Below are positions 16,035 through 25,232 of a DNA stretch of 64,000 nucleotides, piece by piece. The stretch is taken from positions 62,001 through 126,000 of the forward strand of contig NC_018023.1 in the NCBI RefSeq assembly GCF_000266905.1, written 5' to 3'. Origin of the DNA: Mycolicibacterium chubuense NBB4 (lineage in GTDB: Bacteria; Actinomycetota; Actinomycetes; Mycobacteriales; Mycobacteriaceae). Under the pieces are notes generated by a model that saw only the letters and a program-made list of their open reading frames with translations, did not search any database and was not told the origin of the DNA. A program made the translations under genes and the position numbers. Numbering within the stretch: the first letter of the stretch is position 1; every line of letters starts with the position of its first letter.

Positions 16035-16389
16035 GGCTCTAGCATCGCCTAGCTGGCTGTAGGTGGAGTCAAGGGGTGTGGAGGCCGCAGTCGTCCGGCA
16101 CCCTGGTGGGGTGTCGGTTGCGGGGCGGTCGGTGAGCTGCTTGGTGAGGGGCGGGCGCCTGGCGCCCATGCTGATGTATCCAACCTCGGGTGGGTTATCT
16201 GGCGTCGTTCGGGCTGCCGTGGAGGCGAAGGGCCGGGTGCCAAGCTAGGCGCGGCGTAACCCGCTAGGGGTCCGTCATAGCGGTGACGGCATCTGATCCG
16301 GCCCTTCGTCCCGTCTGCTCAGCGTGGCACTACCGGCAGAGGTTGTGAAGGGGTTTGATCTGTCCTTTCGCTGGTGGGTGGCCGCGGGG
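16035..16389. other. intergenic region upstream of the kinase
   Basis: About 355 bases between the kinase start and the 3' end of the IS110-type transposase gene. It must hold the kinase promoter and may contain one end of the IS110 element. No convincing gene, hairpin or repeat is visible. Confidence 0.4.
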
Positions 16390-17613
16390 TCAGGTCCAGC
16401 GGGTCGGCTCGTAGGTGGCGTGGTCGCGAACGAGTGCGTGGGCGATCCGGTTGGCACGGTGGGCCAGCGCGCAGAGCACGATGCCGCCGTGCTTGCCGCG
16501 GTCTTTGAGTGCTTGGGCGTAGTTCTTGGCGGCTGACTCGTTGAGCCACAGGCCGATGCCGAGGTCGATCAGGGCGCGGCGCAACGCCACACTGCCTTCG
16601 CGGCTGATGCCGCCGTCGCGTCGTTTGTGCGCGGATTCGTATTGCATTGGGGATAGTCCCGAGGCGCGATAGATCTGCCGCGGGCCCGGCCACCGGTGTG
16701 GATCGCCCAGAGCAGCAGCGTAATTGGATACTCGTACCACTCCCCAGCCCGGCACTGACGTCAGCGTTGCGTAGGGGCTGGCCGGCAGTAGGGACTCCAG
16801 CGTGGTCTCCGCACTGTGGATCTGGTCGTCGAGATCGGCCAACAACGCCAGATCGCTAGCCAGGATCCGGCGCGCGATCACGCCGTCGCGGGTCGGCAAT
16901 GCGTCGCGGGCCGCGGCGATCAGACGTTCGGCAACTGGACGCCGCAGCGCCAGGCCGCGGGTCGCCGCGAATCGAATCAGTCGGGTGACTCCCAGACCGG
17001 CTAGACGAGCCGGGTCGGCGAACTCAGCGGCTACTAGCCGGCCGATCCGGGTCCCCAACACATCGGGCAGAGCCAAAGTCAGCCCGGGAAACGCGCGGTC
17101 CAGTTGTCCGAGCAACTGGTTCTTCGTCGCAGTCCGCGTGGCGACTCGTCGACTCCGGTGCACGGCCCAGGCGGTCACCTCGCCGATCACGACATCGCGA
17201 TCGGCCACCGGGCATCCGTAACCGGCCAGCACCAGTTCGGTAATCGCCTCCAAGTCGATCACATCGGTCTTGACCCGTCGTCGACCCTGTACCCGGCGCT
17301 GTTCGGCGACCTGAGCAGGATTGAGCTCCAACACCTCCCAGCCATCCGGCCATCGGTGATCCAGTACGGGACGGTGATAGTGGCCGGCGGCCTCGACACC
17401 GACTTTCACCTGGGCCATCGAGGGCAGTGCAGCTGCCGCCGCAGCTATGGCCTCAGCCAGAGCCGAACCGGTCATCGCGAACTCCGAAGGACCGACCAGC
17501 CGATGACGAGCCGCGTCGGTCACCGACAACATCGCCGAGGTCTTGCCGACATCCACGGCAACGACGATCGTGGACGACGTGACTGAAGCTACATGCACAG
17601 ACACACAAACCAC
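16390..17613 (-). mobile_element. IS110-family transposase gene (407 aa)
   Basis: A DEDD-type transposase. The N-terminal RuvC-like catalytic domain shows VVAVDVGKTSAMLSV (first Asp, about residue 21), KVGVEAAGHYHRPV (Glu) and VKTDVIDLEAI (two Asp, about 115-119). The C-terminal Transposase_20 domain is at LTSVPGWGVVRVSNYAAALG (about 285-304), with PRQIYRASGLSPMQYES after it, and holds the serine region. Length is normal for the family and the frame is open. IS110 elements lack terminal inverted repeats and usually make no target duplication, so the ends cannot be fixed; the element probably reaches into the spacers on both sides. It lies between the kinase and the end of the type IV/eccA operon. 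Confidence 0.93.
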
Positions 17614-17890
17614 CTCCGGGGCGTGTCAGGAGGTCCACGTGCGTCAACACACGGACCCCGAAAGGAATCAGTTACAGATCCCTTCCTGACACCTCCGGAG
17701 GCATTTGAGAAGGACTAACTCGATCTATATCAGCTGCTCGGCAGGCACGCCTGAGGGGGCTGGGCGTGTCCGAGGCTGTCTTCTCGCTCACGTCCGCCTC
17801 AGCGGTGGCCGGAGAACCATTGCTGACACCCCCACCGCCGCGCCGGCCACCATTCTCCTGCGCAGGCACCTCGGCGAGTCATGCCCAGCT

Positions 17891-19672
17891 CTACTGTGTC
17901 TGTATCCCGGCGCTGGCAAGGATCGCAGTGACGGCGCCGATCATGTCGCCGCTGGTGACGGTGCGCAGCACATCGAGATCGGCGGTGGCCATGTCGATCG
18001 AGGGGTCCGTGACCACTCGGGCCTTCATCAGCTCTACCGCCTCCGACATGACGTTACGTACGTAGCGGCCGTTGCCGGCGATGTCGATCAGCGTCTCGGT
18101 GGGGTCATCTGGATTAGCGGTCGAGGTAGCGGTGAGCCACTGCGTGTAACGGCTAAACGCCGCGACCGCCTCGGGGTGCACCAGGACGCGATAGCTCTCG
18201 GCGAACAGAGCGGCGATCTGACCGAGCTCGTTAGCACTGTAGGACGTGAACTCCAACTTGTTCGGAAAGCGTGACCGCAGACCCGGGTTGGCCGACAGAA
18301 GCCGGTTCATTCCCCCGGCGTAGCCCGCGAGTGCGATCAGGGTGTCATCGCGGTGATCCTCGGCGAACTTCATGAGGACGTCCAGCGCGATTCGGCCGAA
18401 GTCGCGTTCGTTGTCGGCCTTGTACAACTCGGGGGCCTCGTCGACGAACAGGACTCGGCCGCGCGCTCGATCGAGAATCGCGCCCGTCTTGATCTCGGTT
18501 TCACCGATGTGTCCACCGACGAGGTCCTTACGGGAGACCTCGATGAACTTCGGTGACTTCAGAATGCCCAAGCCGAAGTACATCTTGCCCATCACCCGGG
18601 CAATGGACGTCTTCGCCGTGCCTGGGGGGCCAACCAGAGTCATGTGCAGGGCGTTGCGCTCGCCGACCGCCTCGCCGCGTGCGGCCAGCCTACGGTCGTA
18701 CACCAGCCCCCTCTTGAGCTTGTTGATGTGAGCCTTCACGGCGCCCAGGCCGATGAAGGCCTGCAGATCCCGCTCGGATTCCTCAAGGACAGCCTGGGCG
18801 GCTTTGGCCTGCTCGGCTTCGCGCAGCTCGTCGAGGGTCGGTCCGGACTGTGGATCCCAGCGGGTCGTCCGCGCGGCGATTGCCTCGGCCGTGGTGATCG
18901 CTGGCGCATAGGTGGCATCGGCCAGTGCTGCAGCGGCATCGGCAAGCATCCGACCGTTGACGGTGGCCATCCCGAACTCTGCGCGTGCGTCGTCCTCCCG
19001 CCCAAGCCTGCGCAGGGCGTAGCCCCGGTACAGAGCAGCCAAGGCGCCCGCCTGGGCGCTCACCTGGTCGGTGGGGACAGCGCGCAGCAGGACCAGCCCG
19101 GCCTCGACCTCACCCAAATGCACATGGGCGACACCCGCCATCAGATCGGTCGCAGCGTCAACTACCCGAAGGGTCCCGCTAACCGGCCGGGCCGCCCAGT
19201 CAAGGACATCAGTCCAGCGCTGGGTGATGTAGTGCAGGGTCACCCCCAAGCAACGCCAGATCGGGGTCTGAAGCGGCTCGCGGTCGGTGTCGAAGGACTC
19301 CAACAGCTTCTCGGCGGTATCGTGATCGCCCTCGCTGAGCAGCGCAGCGATGAAGGCCAGCGTGATCGTCGCAGCGGTGTAGGGGAACACCTCAATGAAG
19401 CCCGGAGAGGGCACCGACGCCTCCAGGGCCGTGTCCTGCAGACCCAGACGGCGAGTCTCGCGGTGCACCGTCGCGCTGGTCTCGTGGGCGTGGCGCAGCG
19501 TCTCGCTGGCGTGATCACCGGTCGCGATCAAGCCCAGCCAGGCATCACACATCCCGGCGTCCATGCCGACCGCGCGGCGAAACTGCTCGCGAGCAGCATT
19601 GAGATCGGCGGGACCGCCAAGCAGGCCCAGCGCGTCGAAACCAGCGTCGAGGTAGTCACGCGCAGTGCTCAT
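17891..19672 (-). CDS. eccA: EccA, ESX AAA+ ATPase (593 aa)
   Basis: EccA is the cytosolic AAA+ ATPase of ESX systems and is thought to act on substrates with EspG. The N-terminal 280 residues are helical repeats of TPR type. The CbxX/CfqX-like AAA+ domain follows, with Walker A LVGPPGTAKTSIARVMGK (about 344-361) and Walker B RVLFVDEAPELYK (about 408-420); arginine-finger region LRSRFPNKLEF. Its length matches EccA proteins. It is separated from the other ecc genes by more than 10 kb and is the last gene of the type IV operon, three bases after the VirB6-like gene, so it is co-transcribed with conjugation genes. Confidence 0.95.
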   Translation of the reverse strand: MSTARDYLDAGFDALGLLGGPADLNAAREQFRRAVGMDAGMCDAWLGLIATGDHASETLRHAHETSATVHRETRRLGLQDTALEASVPSPGFIEVFPYTAATITLAFIAALLSEGDHDTAEKLLESFDTDREPLQTPIWRCLGVTLHYITQRWTDVLDWAARPVSGTLRVVDAATDLMAGVAHVHLGEVEAGLVLLRAVPTDQVSAQAGALAALYRGYALRRLGREDDARAEFGMATVNGRMLADAAAALADATYAPAITTAEAIAARTTRWDPQSGPTLDELREAEQAKAAQAVLEESERDLQAFIGLGAVKAHINKLKRGLVYDRRLAARGEAVGERNALHMTLVGPPGTAKTSIARVMGKMYFGLGILKSPKFIEVSRKDLVGGHIGETEIKTGAILDRARGRVLFVDEAPELYKADNERDFGRIALDVLMKFAEDHRDDTLIALAGYAGGMNRLLSANPGLRSRFPNKLEFTSYSANELGQIAALFAESYRVLVHPEAVAAFSRYTQWLTATSTANPDDPTETLIDIAGNGRYVRNVMSEAVELMKARVVTDPSIDMATADLDVLRTVTSGDMIGAVTAILASAGIQTQ

Positions 19673-19675
19673 CGT

Positions 19676-21748
19676 CTAGGACCCAATCTCTCGGGGTGGC
19701 CGCCTTGGGCGGGGGGCGTCAGGCTGCGCGGTGTCGCGCTGACGTCGCTCGTCGGTATCGATTGTCCCCGCTGGCGCACCTACCCCGCGCGCTGGTTGCG
19801 ACGCGCCGGTGGCGGGACGGTCTGGTCTGCTGCGGCTGGCTAGGGTCGGCGCCTGTGCCGGCTCACGCCCAGCTGATCGCGCGCCGGTCGGGTCGGAGCG
19901 CGCCGGTCGTAGCGCAGCGGGCGAGGCTTCTCCCCGGGCATCCTGTGCGGCCGGGTGCGCGGCGGAGCTGCCGGTGCTTCTCGCCGTCGTCGCGAGGTGC
20001 CCTGCCGTACCGGCGGCCTTGGCTGCTGCCGAAGCGGGCACTGCGACTTCTGGGGCGGCCACCTTCACCGCACCCAGCGCTGCCGTCGTGGCCGCCGACT
20101 TCGCCGCCGATCCCGTGGCCCCGCCAGTAGTGCCGGCTGCCGCACCCGCGCCGCACCACGCGCTGGCCGTGGTCGTCGAGCGCGGCTTGAACCACTCCAT
20201 ACCCGGCAGCCGCGGTGTCGCTGCGCCGGTCTGGTCGTCGCCGTGGGCGCCTGCGTCGTCGCTTTGAGCGCGGCGCCGCAGCCGTCCCAGGCGGTCCGAC
20301 GCGGTCTGCACCGTATCGCGATAATCCCCCGCCTCGTTGCGGACGGCGCCGGTCCCCGCGCGCCACGCACCGCTGACCTGGCGGCCAATAGTGCTCATGC
20401 TGTCGGTGTGGAAGGAGCGGTCGACGACCCGGAAGCCCAGCCACAAAGCTGCGGCCACCAAGGCCATGATCAACACTCGGGGGATCGCCGTCGCCGTTGA
20501 GGCGCCGAGGGTGTCCGTAGTGAGGACCCAGGTGATGCCGATCGCTGAGACGGCGAGGTAGACCTCGAACACCATCAGCTGGACGACATGCATGAAAAGC
20601 TCTGTGCCGCAGTGCAGAGCGAAGGCCAGCGCCCGTCCGAAACCGGCCATGCCAATCAGGAAGGACGGTCCAAGCAGGATCCCGAAGTACAGCGATTTGA
20701 TACCAACCAGCATCGCCGAGAGCCCGACGTAGAAATAGAAGAAGGCCACCACGATGGCGACTAGCGCCAGCAGCAGGCCGGTGGTGGCGTCAGAGCCGCC
20801 GAGGCGCTGGGCATAGGCCAGGGCTTGGGGCGCACCGCAGGTGGCCATGGCGTGTGCCGGGCCGGTGCCGTCGACGCCACCAGCACTGGTGATGGCGGCA
20901 TTCCATGCTTGCCGGCATCCGCCGACATCATCGACGACCATCCCAAAGTTAAGAACCTGCAGCGGATGTCGTACCCCGGCGGTCACGACATTGGCCATCA
21001 GCGTATCGAGCTTGGCGTCCAGCGAGCCTCCCGATGCGAACGGCGCCCCAGTGGCGGCCTGCGCGATCTCCAAGCCGGTGCCCCGTCCCAGCGCCAGCAG
21101 TCCGTGTTCGCTGTAAAGGTCCCCGATCGGGTCGGCGAACACCGTGGCCAATAGCACAGTCAAGGCGATGGCGGTGCCGATCATCGCCCATCCTCGGCCC
21201 GGGTGTCCCCGCAGGATGTGATAGCCGGCGACGATGACACAAAGCGTGATCGCGATGGGGCCCAGCATCATTGAGCTCGCCAAGGAGCTCACCGCGTTGT
21301 ACAGCGGATGGGCGAAGGTGGCGATCGCGACCAGCCAACCAGTGGAGAGCGCGAAGCGTAGGAACCACAGGGCGGCGGCCATGATGAAGATGAAGGTGCC
21401 GGCAATCAGCGTCAACCACCATGCGGCCGTGGCGTTGTCGACAGCACGCTCCACGGCGGCGGCCATCCACGGCATCCACGAGCTGGGATCGAGCACAGAG
21501 ACACCCTGGCCGTTGTTGGTGGCCGCCTCCCGCGCAGAGACCATCGACAAAAAGTAGAAAGCAACCGGCACACCATCGGAATCCCGAAGTCCGGTCCAGC
21601 CCAGCGTCGCTGAACCGCCTGCGGCCACAGCGTTGGGCGCGCACAACAGGGCGATGAACGACAGGGCGTAGGTCAGCCCCACGGTGACCAGGGTGCGTCG
21701 GGCGCGGGGATGATCGGCTAGCCAGAGCGTGAGGACGCCGGAAATCAT
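19676..21748 (-). CDS. polytopic VirB6/TrbL-like conjugation membrane protein (690 aa)
   Basis: A large inner-membrane protein: a leader-like first segment, then about seven to eight membrane segments between residues 15 and 460, and a soluble C-terminal tail of about 230 residues rich in Ala, Arg, Pro and Ser. Segments such as LTLIAGTFIFIMAAALWFLR and GLLLALVAIVVAFFYFYVGL (about 320-340) are clear. Topology and position next to virB4 fit the VirB6/TrbL channel component of Gram-positive type IV systems. Its ATG overlaps the virB4 stop (ATGA, 21745-21748). The tail is disordered and unlike the core, and may bind DNA or cytosolic partners. Confidence 0.8.
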   Translation of the reverse strand: MISGVLTLWLADHPRARRTLVTVGLTYALSFIALLCAPNAVAAGGSATLGWTGLRDSDGVPVAFYFLSMVSAREAATNNGQGVSVLDPSSWMPWMAAAVERAVDNATAAWWLTLIAGTFIFIMAAALWFLRFALSTGWLVAIATFAHPLYNAVSSLASSMMLGPIAITLCVIVAGYHILRGHPGRGWAMIGTAIALTVLLATVFADPIGDLYSEHGLLALGRGTGLEIAQAATGAPFASGGSLDAKLDTLMANVVTAGVRHPLQVLNFGMVVDDVGGCRQAWNAAITSAGGVDGTGPAHAMATCGAPQALAYAQRLGGSDATTGLLLALVAIVVAFFYFYVGLSAMLVGIKSLYFGILLGPSFLIGMAGFGRALAFALHCGTELFMHVVQLMVFEVYLAVSAIGITWVLTTDTLGASTATAIPRVLIMALVAAALWLGFRVVDRSFHTDSMSTIGRQVSGAWRAGTGAVRNEAGDYRDTVQTASDRLGRLRRRAQSDDAGAHGDDQTGAATPRLPGMEWFKPRSTTTASAWCGAGAAAGTTGGATGSAAKSAATTAALGAVKVAAPEVAVPASAAAKAAGTAGHLATTARSTGSSAAHPAAQDARGEASPAALRPARSDPTGARSAGREPAQAPTLASRSRPDRPATGASQPARGVGAPAGTIDTDERRQRDTAQPDAPRPRRPPREIGS

Positions 21749-24288
21749 GCGAAAACCTCTGCCGGAGGGGTGCTGTCGACATCAGCGGCCAACTGCGGGG
21801 TGGGTGCGCCGAGGAACCGGCAGCGCGCGCGACGACCGCGTTCATCGACAATGAACCCCTCCCCCATGCGCGTGGGGTGAACCCTTCCGAAGGCGTCGTC
21901 GTCGCTGTCCTCGTCGTCGGCGGATTCCGCCGGGCTGGTGTCCTCGTAGTAGGACTGCACTACCTCTGGGTAGAGAGCGGGGTCGACACCGGCCCACTCC
22001 AGGGTCTTGGTGGCCAGCTCCTCGTTGCGGATCGCGAACAGCCATTTCTGGGTAATGAACTTATCGCCCATCCGAGCGAAATCGCGGTAGTCCTGCGAGA
22101 TCAGCCAGATGCCGGTGGCGTGCTTGCGCCCTTGGCGAGTGATGCGGTGAGCGGTACGTGCGCCGGCCGGATAGGCCATCAATTCGGCGGCCTCCTCGAA
22201 GATCATCGTGGAGAACTGCTCGCGGTGCAGAAATTGGTGACGCTGCACGGTGTCGATGATCAGTCCGTAGATCGCCATGCCCGCCCGGGCGCCCTTGGGC
22301 AGCTTGTCGTACAGGTGTGGGTTGAGGATGTCGTCGGCGTCGGGCAGTCCGAGACGGTTGGTCAGCCAGATGGTGGCCAGTGACTGCGTGGGTGAGTATG
22401 GCTGGAGCGTTTCATCGAAAATGGCCCGTGCCGCCGGCTGAGTGGCCCAGGCCTCCAGGCGGGCCAGCAGCGTGTCACTGTGTGCCTCTGGCTGGGCCCG
22501 CAGGTATCCGATCAGCGCCCGCGTCGAGCCGATGCCGTGGGCTTCGCGCATCGCCGGGCTCACCAGCAGCGTGAAACGGTTCTCCATGTCGCTGTCGGCG
22601 GGCACGCCGATCATCGGCAGAATGTGATCAGCGGCGACTGCGCCGGCGTCCTCAAAGGGGAACATCCGCAACGGATCGAGGCTGAACCGGGAGTCTCCCA
22701 GATCAATCACCGTCGTGTGGGTGACGTTGCGAAACGCCTGCCCCCACTCGCCGTGCGTACCGGGATCGAACACGTCGACTTTGCCGCCCCGCAGGACGAC
22801 TTCAATCCCGGATAGCTTGGCGCGGTTCGACTTTCCTGCGCCAGGATCGCCGATGACGATCAGGCCGGTGTTTTTGTTACGGCGGGCGCATCCCTCGGGG
22901 TCGTGCAGGATCAGGCTGCGTCGCAGCGTGTTCTGATTTTCTGCCAGCGGGGTGCCGCGGGAGTCTCCGACCCGGGTGGAGATCAGCGGTGTGAACCGGC
23001 CCCATAAGTGGGATGAAGTGGGATCTCTGAACTCGTCGAGGTGGGTGTGCTTCTCGGTACCAGGATTGAACGCGGCCCACAGCTTCGACTGTGCACCGCG
23101 CCAGCGGCTCACCGCGATTTCGGCCTGGTCGAGTTCATGGCGGACCTGTTTGACCGCATCCTCACACATCGCGATTGTGGGTGCGCCCACAGCGATCAGG
23201 GTCGCGACGTCGAGCTCCCGCTCGCTGGGGTTGCCCTTGATTTGTGCGTTGTACTCGCGCGTGTTGGCCAGTTTGGTGTCGAGTTCGTCGTCCTCTTCAA
23301 TCATGCGGCCTCGCTGCCACATTTGGTCCTTGATGTTCTTGGCGGCTCGCGCGTTGAGCGCCTCGGCGCGTTCGGGACTGCGGACCGTGACGTGCTGCAT
23401 CCAGTCGATGCTGGCCTCGGTGTCGACGTTATCCAGGGCGTAGAGGTAGGCGGCCTTAGTGAACCGAAGCCCGGTGTCGGGAAAGTGAGTTACGGGCAGC
23501 AGCGCTTGGTAGCTGCACGGTCCCTGAGGATTATCGGCGTCATACAGGCGCACGATCGGGCGCATGGTTGGCCACCGCGTCGAGCGGACGGCGTTGGCCC
23601 CCTCGTCGACAGCCGGACGGATGAAGTCAGCTGCGGTGAGCCGGGCTGGGCCTGCTCCGGCCGGAGGCATCGAGTCGCGCAGCGTTCCGCGAAAGACGTT
23701 GTGCCGGTGCTGCCAGAGGATCTGTAGCGGGCTAGCGGGCCGGACGCTGAATTGCTGGGGAAGTGAGGCAACTATCTCGGCGGCGAGGCGGGCGTAGGCG
23801 GCCACCGAGTTGTCGGAGTCGACGTCGCGGCCGGCGACCCAGTCTTTAGCCTTGGTGGCCGCGCCGGCTGCGGTGCGACCGGCGCGGCCACTGTCGACGG
23901 GGAACGTCAGCCAGCCTCGGCGCCGCTCCTCGAGGAAGACCGTGCCGTCTGCTGGTGCGGCTGCGGGGTTGAACGTTGGCTCCCACAGGCGGCAGTGCTC
24001 GACCCAGTTCAGGCGGTGGCTGTGATTGCCAACGATGTTGCGCATCAGCCGGTTTGGGTCGGTCGTGTCGATCAGGCCGGACAGGCTCCAGCCTGAGGGC
24101 AGGGCGCGGGCCAGGTTGCGGTAGAAGCGGCTTCCCCGTTCATGGGTGCGTAGTGGCCGCAGGACCAGGGGCAGACCGTCGATGAGGTAGTCGGCGTACA
24201 CCCCACCGCGCGTGAAGCGAAGGTTGCCGATCACCGCTAGCGGCGGGTCGAAGGCGTGATCAACGCGCGGATCAGCGTTGCGCGCCAT
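21745..24288 (-). CDS. virB4: VirB4-type conjugation ATPase (847 aa)
   Basis: The energising ATPase of the type IV channel. The N-terminal 440 residues are the VirB4/TraC-like region (YADYLIDGLPLVLRPL near the start). The C-terminal P-loop domain has Walker A VIGDPGAGKSNRAKLSG (about 474-490), Walker B STMIFEEAAELM (about 690-701) and GRKHATGIWLISQDYRDFAR, a RecA-fold signature of the family. The ATG at 24288 has AAGGAA upstream and is preferred over the earlier start at 24324; it overlaps the preceding small membrane protein gene by 17 bases. Acidic C-terminal segment ADDEDSDDDAFG is unusual. Confidence 0.93.
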   Translation of the reverse strand: MARNADPRVDHAFDPPLAVIGNLRFTRGGVYADYLIDGLPLVLRPLRTHERGSRFYRNLARALPSGWSLSGLIDTTDPNRLMRNIVGNHSHRLNWVEHCRLWEPTFNPAAAPADGTVFLEERRRGWLTFPVDSGRAGRTAAGAATKAKDWVAGRDVDSDNSVAAYARLAAEIVASLPQQFSVRPASPLQILWQHRHNVFRGTLRDSMPPAGAGPARLTAADFIRPAVDEGANAVRSTRWPTMRPIVRLYDADNPQGPCSYQALLPVTHFPDTGLRFTKAAYLYALDNVDTEASIDWMQHVTVRSPERAEALNARAAKNIKDQMWQRGRMIEEDDELDTKLANTREYNAQIKGNPSERELDVATLIAVGAPTIAMCEDAVKQVRHELDQAEIAVSRWRGAQSKLWAAFNPGTEKHTHLDEFRDPTSSHLWGRFTPLISTRVGDSRGTPLAENQNTLRRSLILHDPEGCARRNKNTGLIVIGDPGAGKSNRAKLSGIEVVLRGGKVDVFDPGTHGEWGQAFRNVTHTTVIDLGDSRFSLDPLRMFPFEDAGAVAADHILPMIGVPADSDMENRFTLLVSPAMREAHGIGSTRALIGYLRAQPEAHSDTLLARLEAWATQPAARAIFDETLQPYSPTQSLATIWLTNRLGLPDADDILNPHLYDKLPKGARAGMAIYGLIIDTVQRHQFLHREQFSTMIFEEAAELMAYPAGARTAHRITRQGRKHATGIWLISQDYRDFARMGDKFITQKWLFAIRNEELATKTLEWAGVDPALYPEVVQSYYEDTSPAESADDEDSDDDAFGRVHPTRMGEGFIVDERGRRARCRFLGAPTPQLAADVDSTPPAEVFA

Positions 24289-24649
24289 GGCTATTCCTTG
24301 CTGGTGGGCGCGCTGCGCACGCATGGGTGGGCAGAATCGAGGACACCGCGAAGCTGGCGCGGGCGAGCAGTGATGGCCGACGCTTGGGCAGCGCCATCCG
24401 CAAGATGACGGTCACGACGAGCGCCGCGGCCGCCGCGGCGGCGAGGACTGTGAAGCCACCACCTTCGTGGGTGCGAAACCACCACAGCGCGGGCCCCATG
24501 ATCAGGCCGATGGCGATCAGTTCGGCACTGCGATACGGACCACCAGGCAGACGATTGCCCGCTGATGACTCCCCCGCGTAAATGGGAACGTCGCGGATGC
24601 CGGTGAATACCTTCGCGGGTTCACCGGTTGACACCTCGTTGTTGGACAC
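24272..24649 (-). CDS. small two-segment membrane protein, VirB3/PrgI-like position (125 aa)
   Basis: Residues 42-60 (SAELIAIGLIMGPALWWF) and 66-86 (GFTVLAAAAAAALVVTVILR) are membrane segments; the C-terminal tail is basic. Length, topology and place immediately before virB4 match the PrgI/VirB3 proteins of Gram-positive type IV systems, such as the SCO6880 neighbourhood in actinobacteria. Start GTG at 24649. Sequence identity to VirB3 cannot be judged by eye, so the role rests on position. Confidence 0.7.
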   Translation of the reverse strand: MSNNEVSTGEPAKVFTGIRDVPIYAGESSAGNRLPGGPYRSAELIAIGLIMGPALWWFRTHEGGGFTVLAAAAAAALVVTVILRMALPKRRPSLLARASFAVSSILPTHACAARPPARNSHGAQR

Positions 24650-24758
24650 AATGGCCTCGCTCGGTCAGTGGCGTTCGGTCAGGAAGTCGATAGCTTGTGC
24701 ACCGCAAAGCTTTTGGCGCGGCAGGTCTGGGCAGGGTGGACCGTCCCGTCGGACATGG

Positions 24759-24896
24759 CTATTTGTCTTGGTGCTGGCCCACTACAAGGGCGCAGTCGTT
24801 CTCGGAGTCGATCAGTCCTGTCGCACCATGAATCAGAACTGCGACGACGAGCAGGCCGGCCAGCGAGGCGCGTAACTCGGGCGTGCGAGTCGTCAT
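24759..24896 (-). CDS. very small membrane protein in the type IV operon (45 aa)
   Basis: The ATG at 24896 overlaps the stop of the preceding gene by four bases (ATGA, 24893-24896), strong evidence of translational coupling. The product starts MTTRTPELRA, has one hydrophobic segment LAGLLVVAVLIHGATGLI (residues 12-29) and a short polar C-terminus with ENDC. It is shorter than most gene finders allow. No family is recognised; single-segment proteins of this size are common subunits of membrane machines. A 109-base gap with no gene follows before the VirB3-like gene. Confidence 0.65.
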   Translation of the reverse strand: MTTRTPELRASLAGLLVVAVLIHGATGLIDSENDCALVVGQHQDK

Positions 24897-25174
24897 CGGC
24901 CGTACACCGAGACGATGCCACGCTGCTGCAGCTCTTGGTTTCCCGACTCCTGAAACCCGGCCACATTGGCGACGATCAGCGACAAGATGATGCCGCCGAC
25001 CACGGCACCGATCGCGGCACCGATACCCTGCTTGACCCCGGCGCGGAAGGCCAGGTAGATGCCCAGCGCCATCGCCGCCAGGGTGCCGACGATGACGACC
25101 ATTTTGAACAGCTCTTGTGACATCCCGATAATGCCCTGCGAAGCAAAAATGGTTGTGCGAGAAGCGATGTTCAT
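24893..25174 (-). CDS. small membrane protein, VirB2/TrbC-like position (93 aa)
   Basis: The ATG at 25174 is preferred because GAAAGGA lies seven bases upstream; a longer frame to 25270 starts in an Arg-rich stretch of a neighbouring gene. Two membrane segments, LFKMVVIVGTLAAMALGIYL and IGAAIGAVVGGIILSLIVAN, are joined by a short basic loop AFRAGVKQG. The size and two-helix shape resemble VirB2/TrbC pilins, though Gram-positive systems usually have no true pilus. Position is between the TcpC-like gene and the tiny membrane protein. The C-terminus (QELQQRGIVSVYGR) would be cytoplasmic or periplasmic depending on orientation. Confidence 0.65.
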   Translation of the reverse strand: MNIASRTTIFASQGIIGMSQELFKMVVIVGTLAAMALGIYLAFRAGVKQGIGAAIGAVVGGIILSLIVANVAGFQESGNQELQQRGIVSVYGR

Positions 25175-25232
25175 GAGTTTTCCTTTCGATGTGATGGTGG
25201 ATGGACGAAGCGGATGGCCCGACGAGGGCGAC

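Noticed and set aside
17614..17720. Inverted repeat-like TGTCAGGAGGT and ACCTCC near the IS110-type gene
   Set aside because: IS110-family elements lack terminal inverted repeats and no partner repeat is found at the other end, so it was not called as the IS boundary.
18644..19843. Plus-strand frame of 399 codons inside eccA
   Set aside because: It is the antisense of eccA, whose Walker motifs and length are clear.
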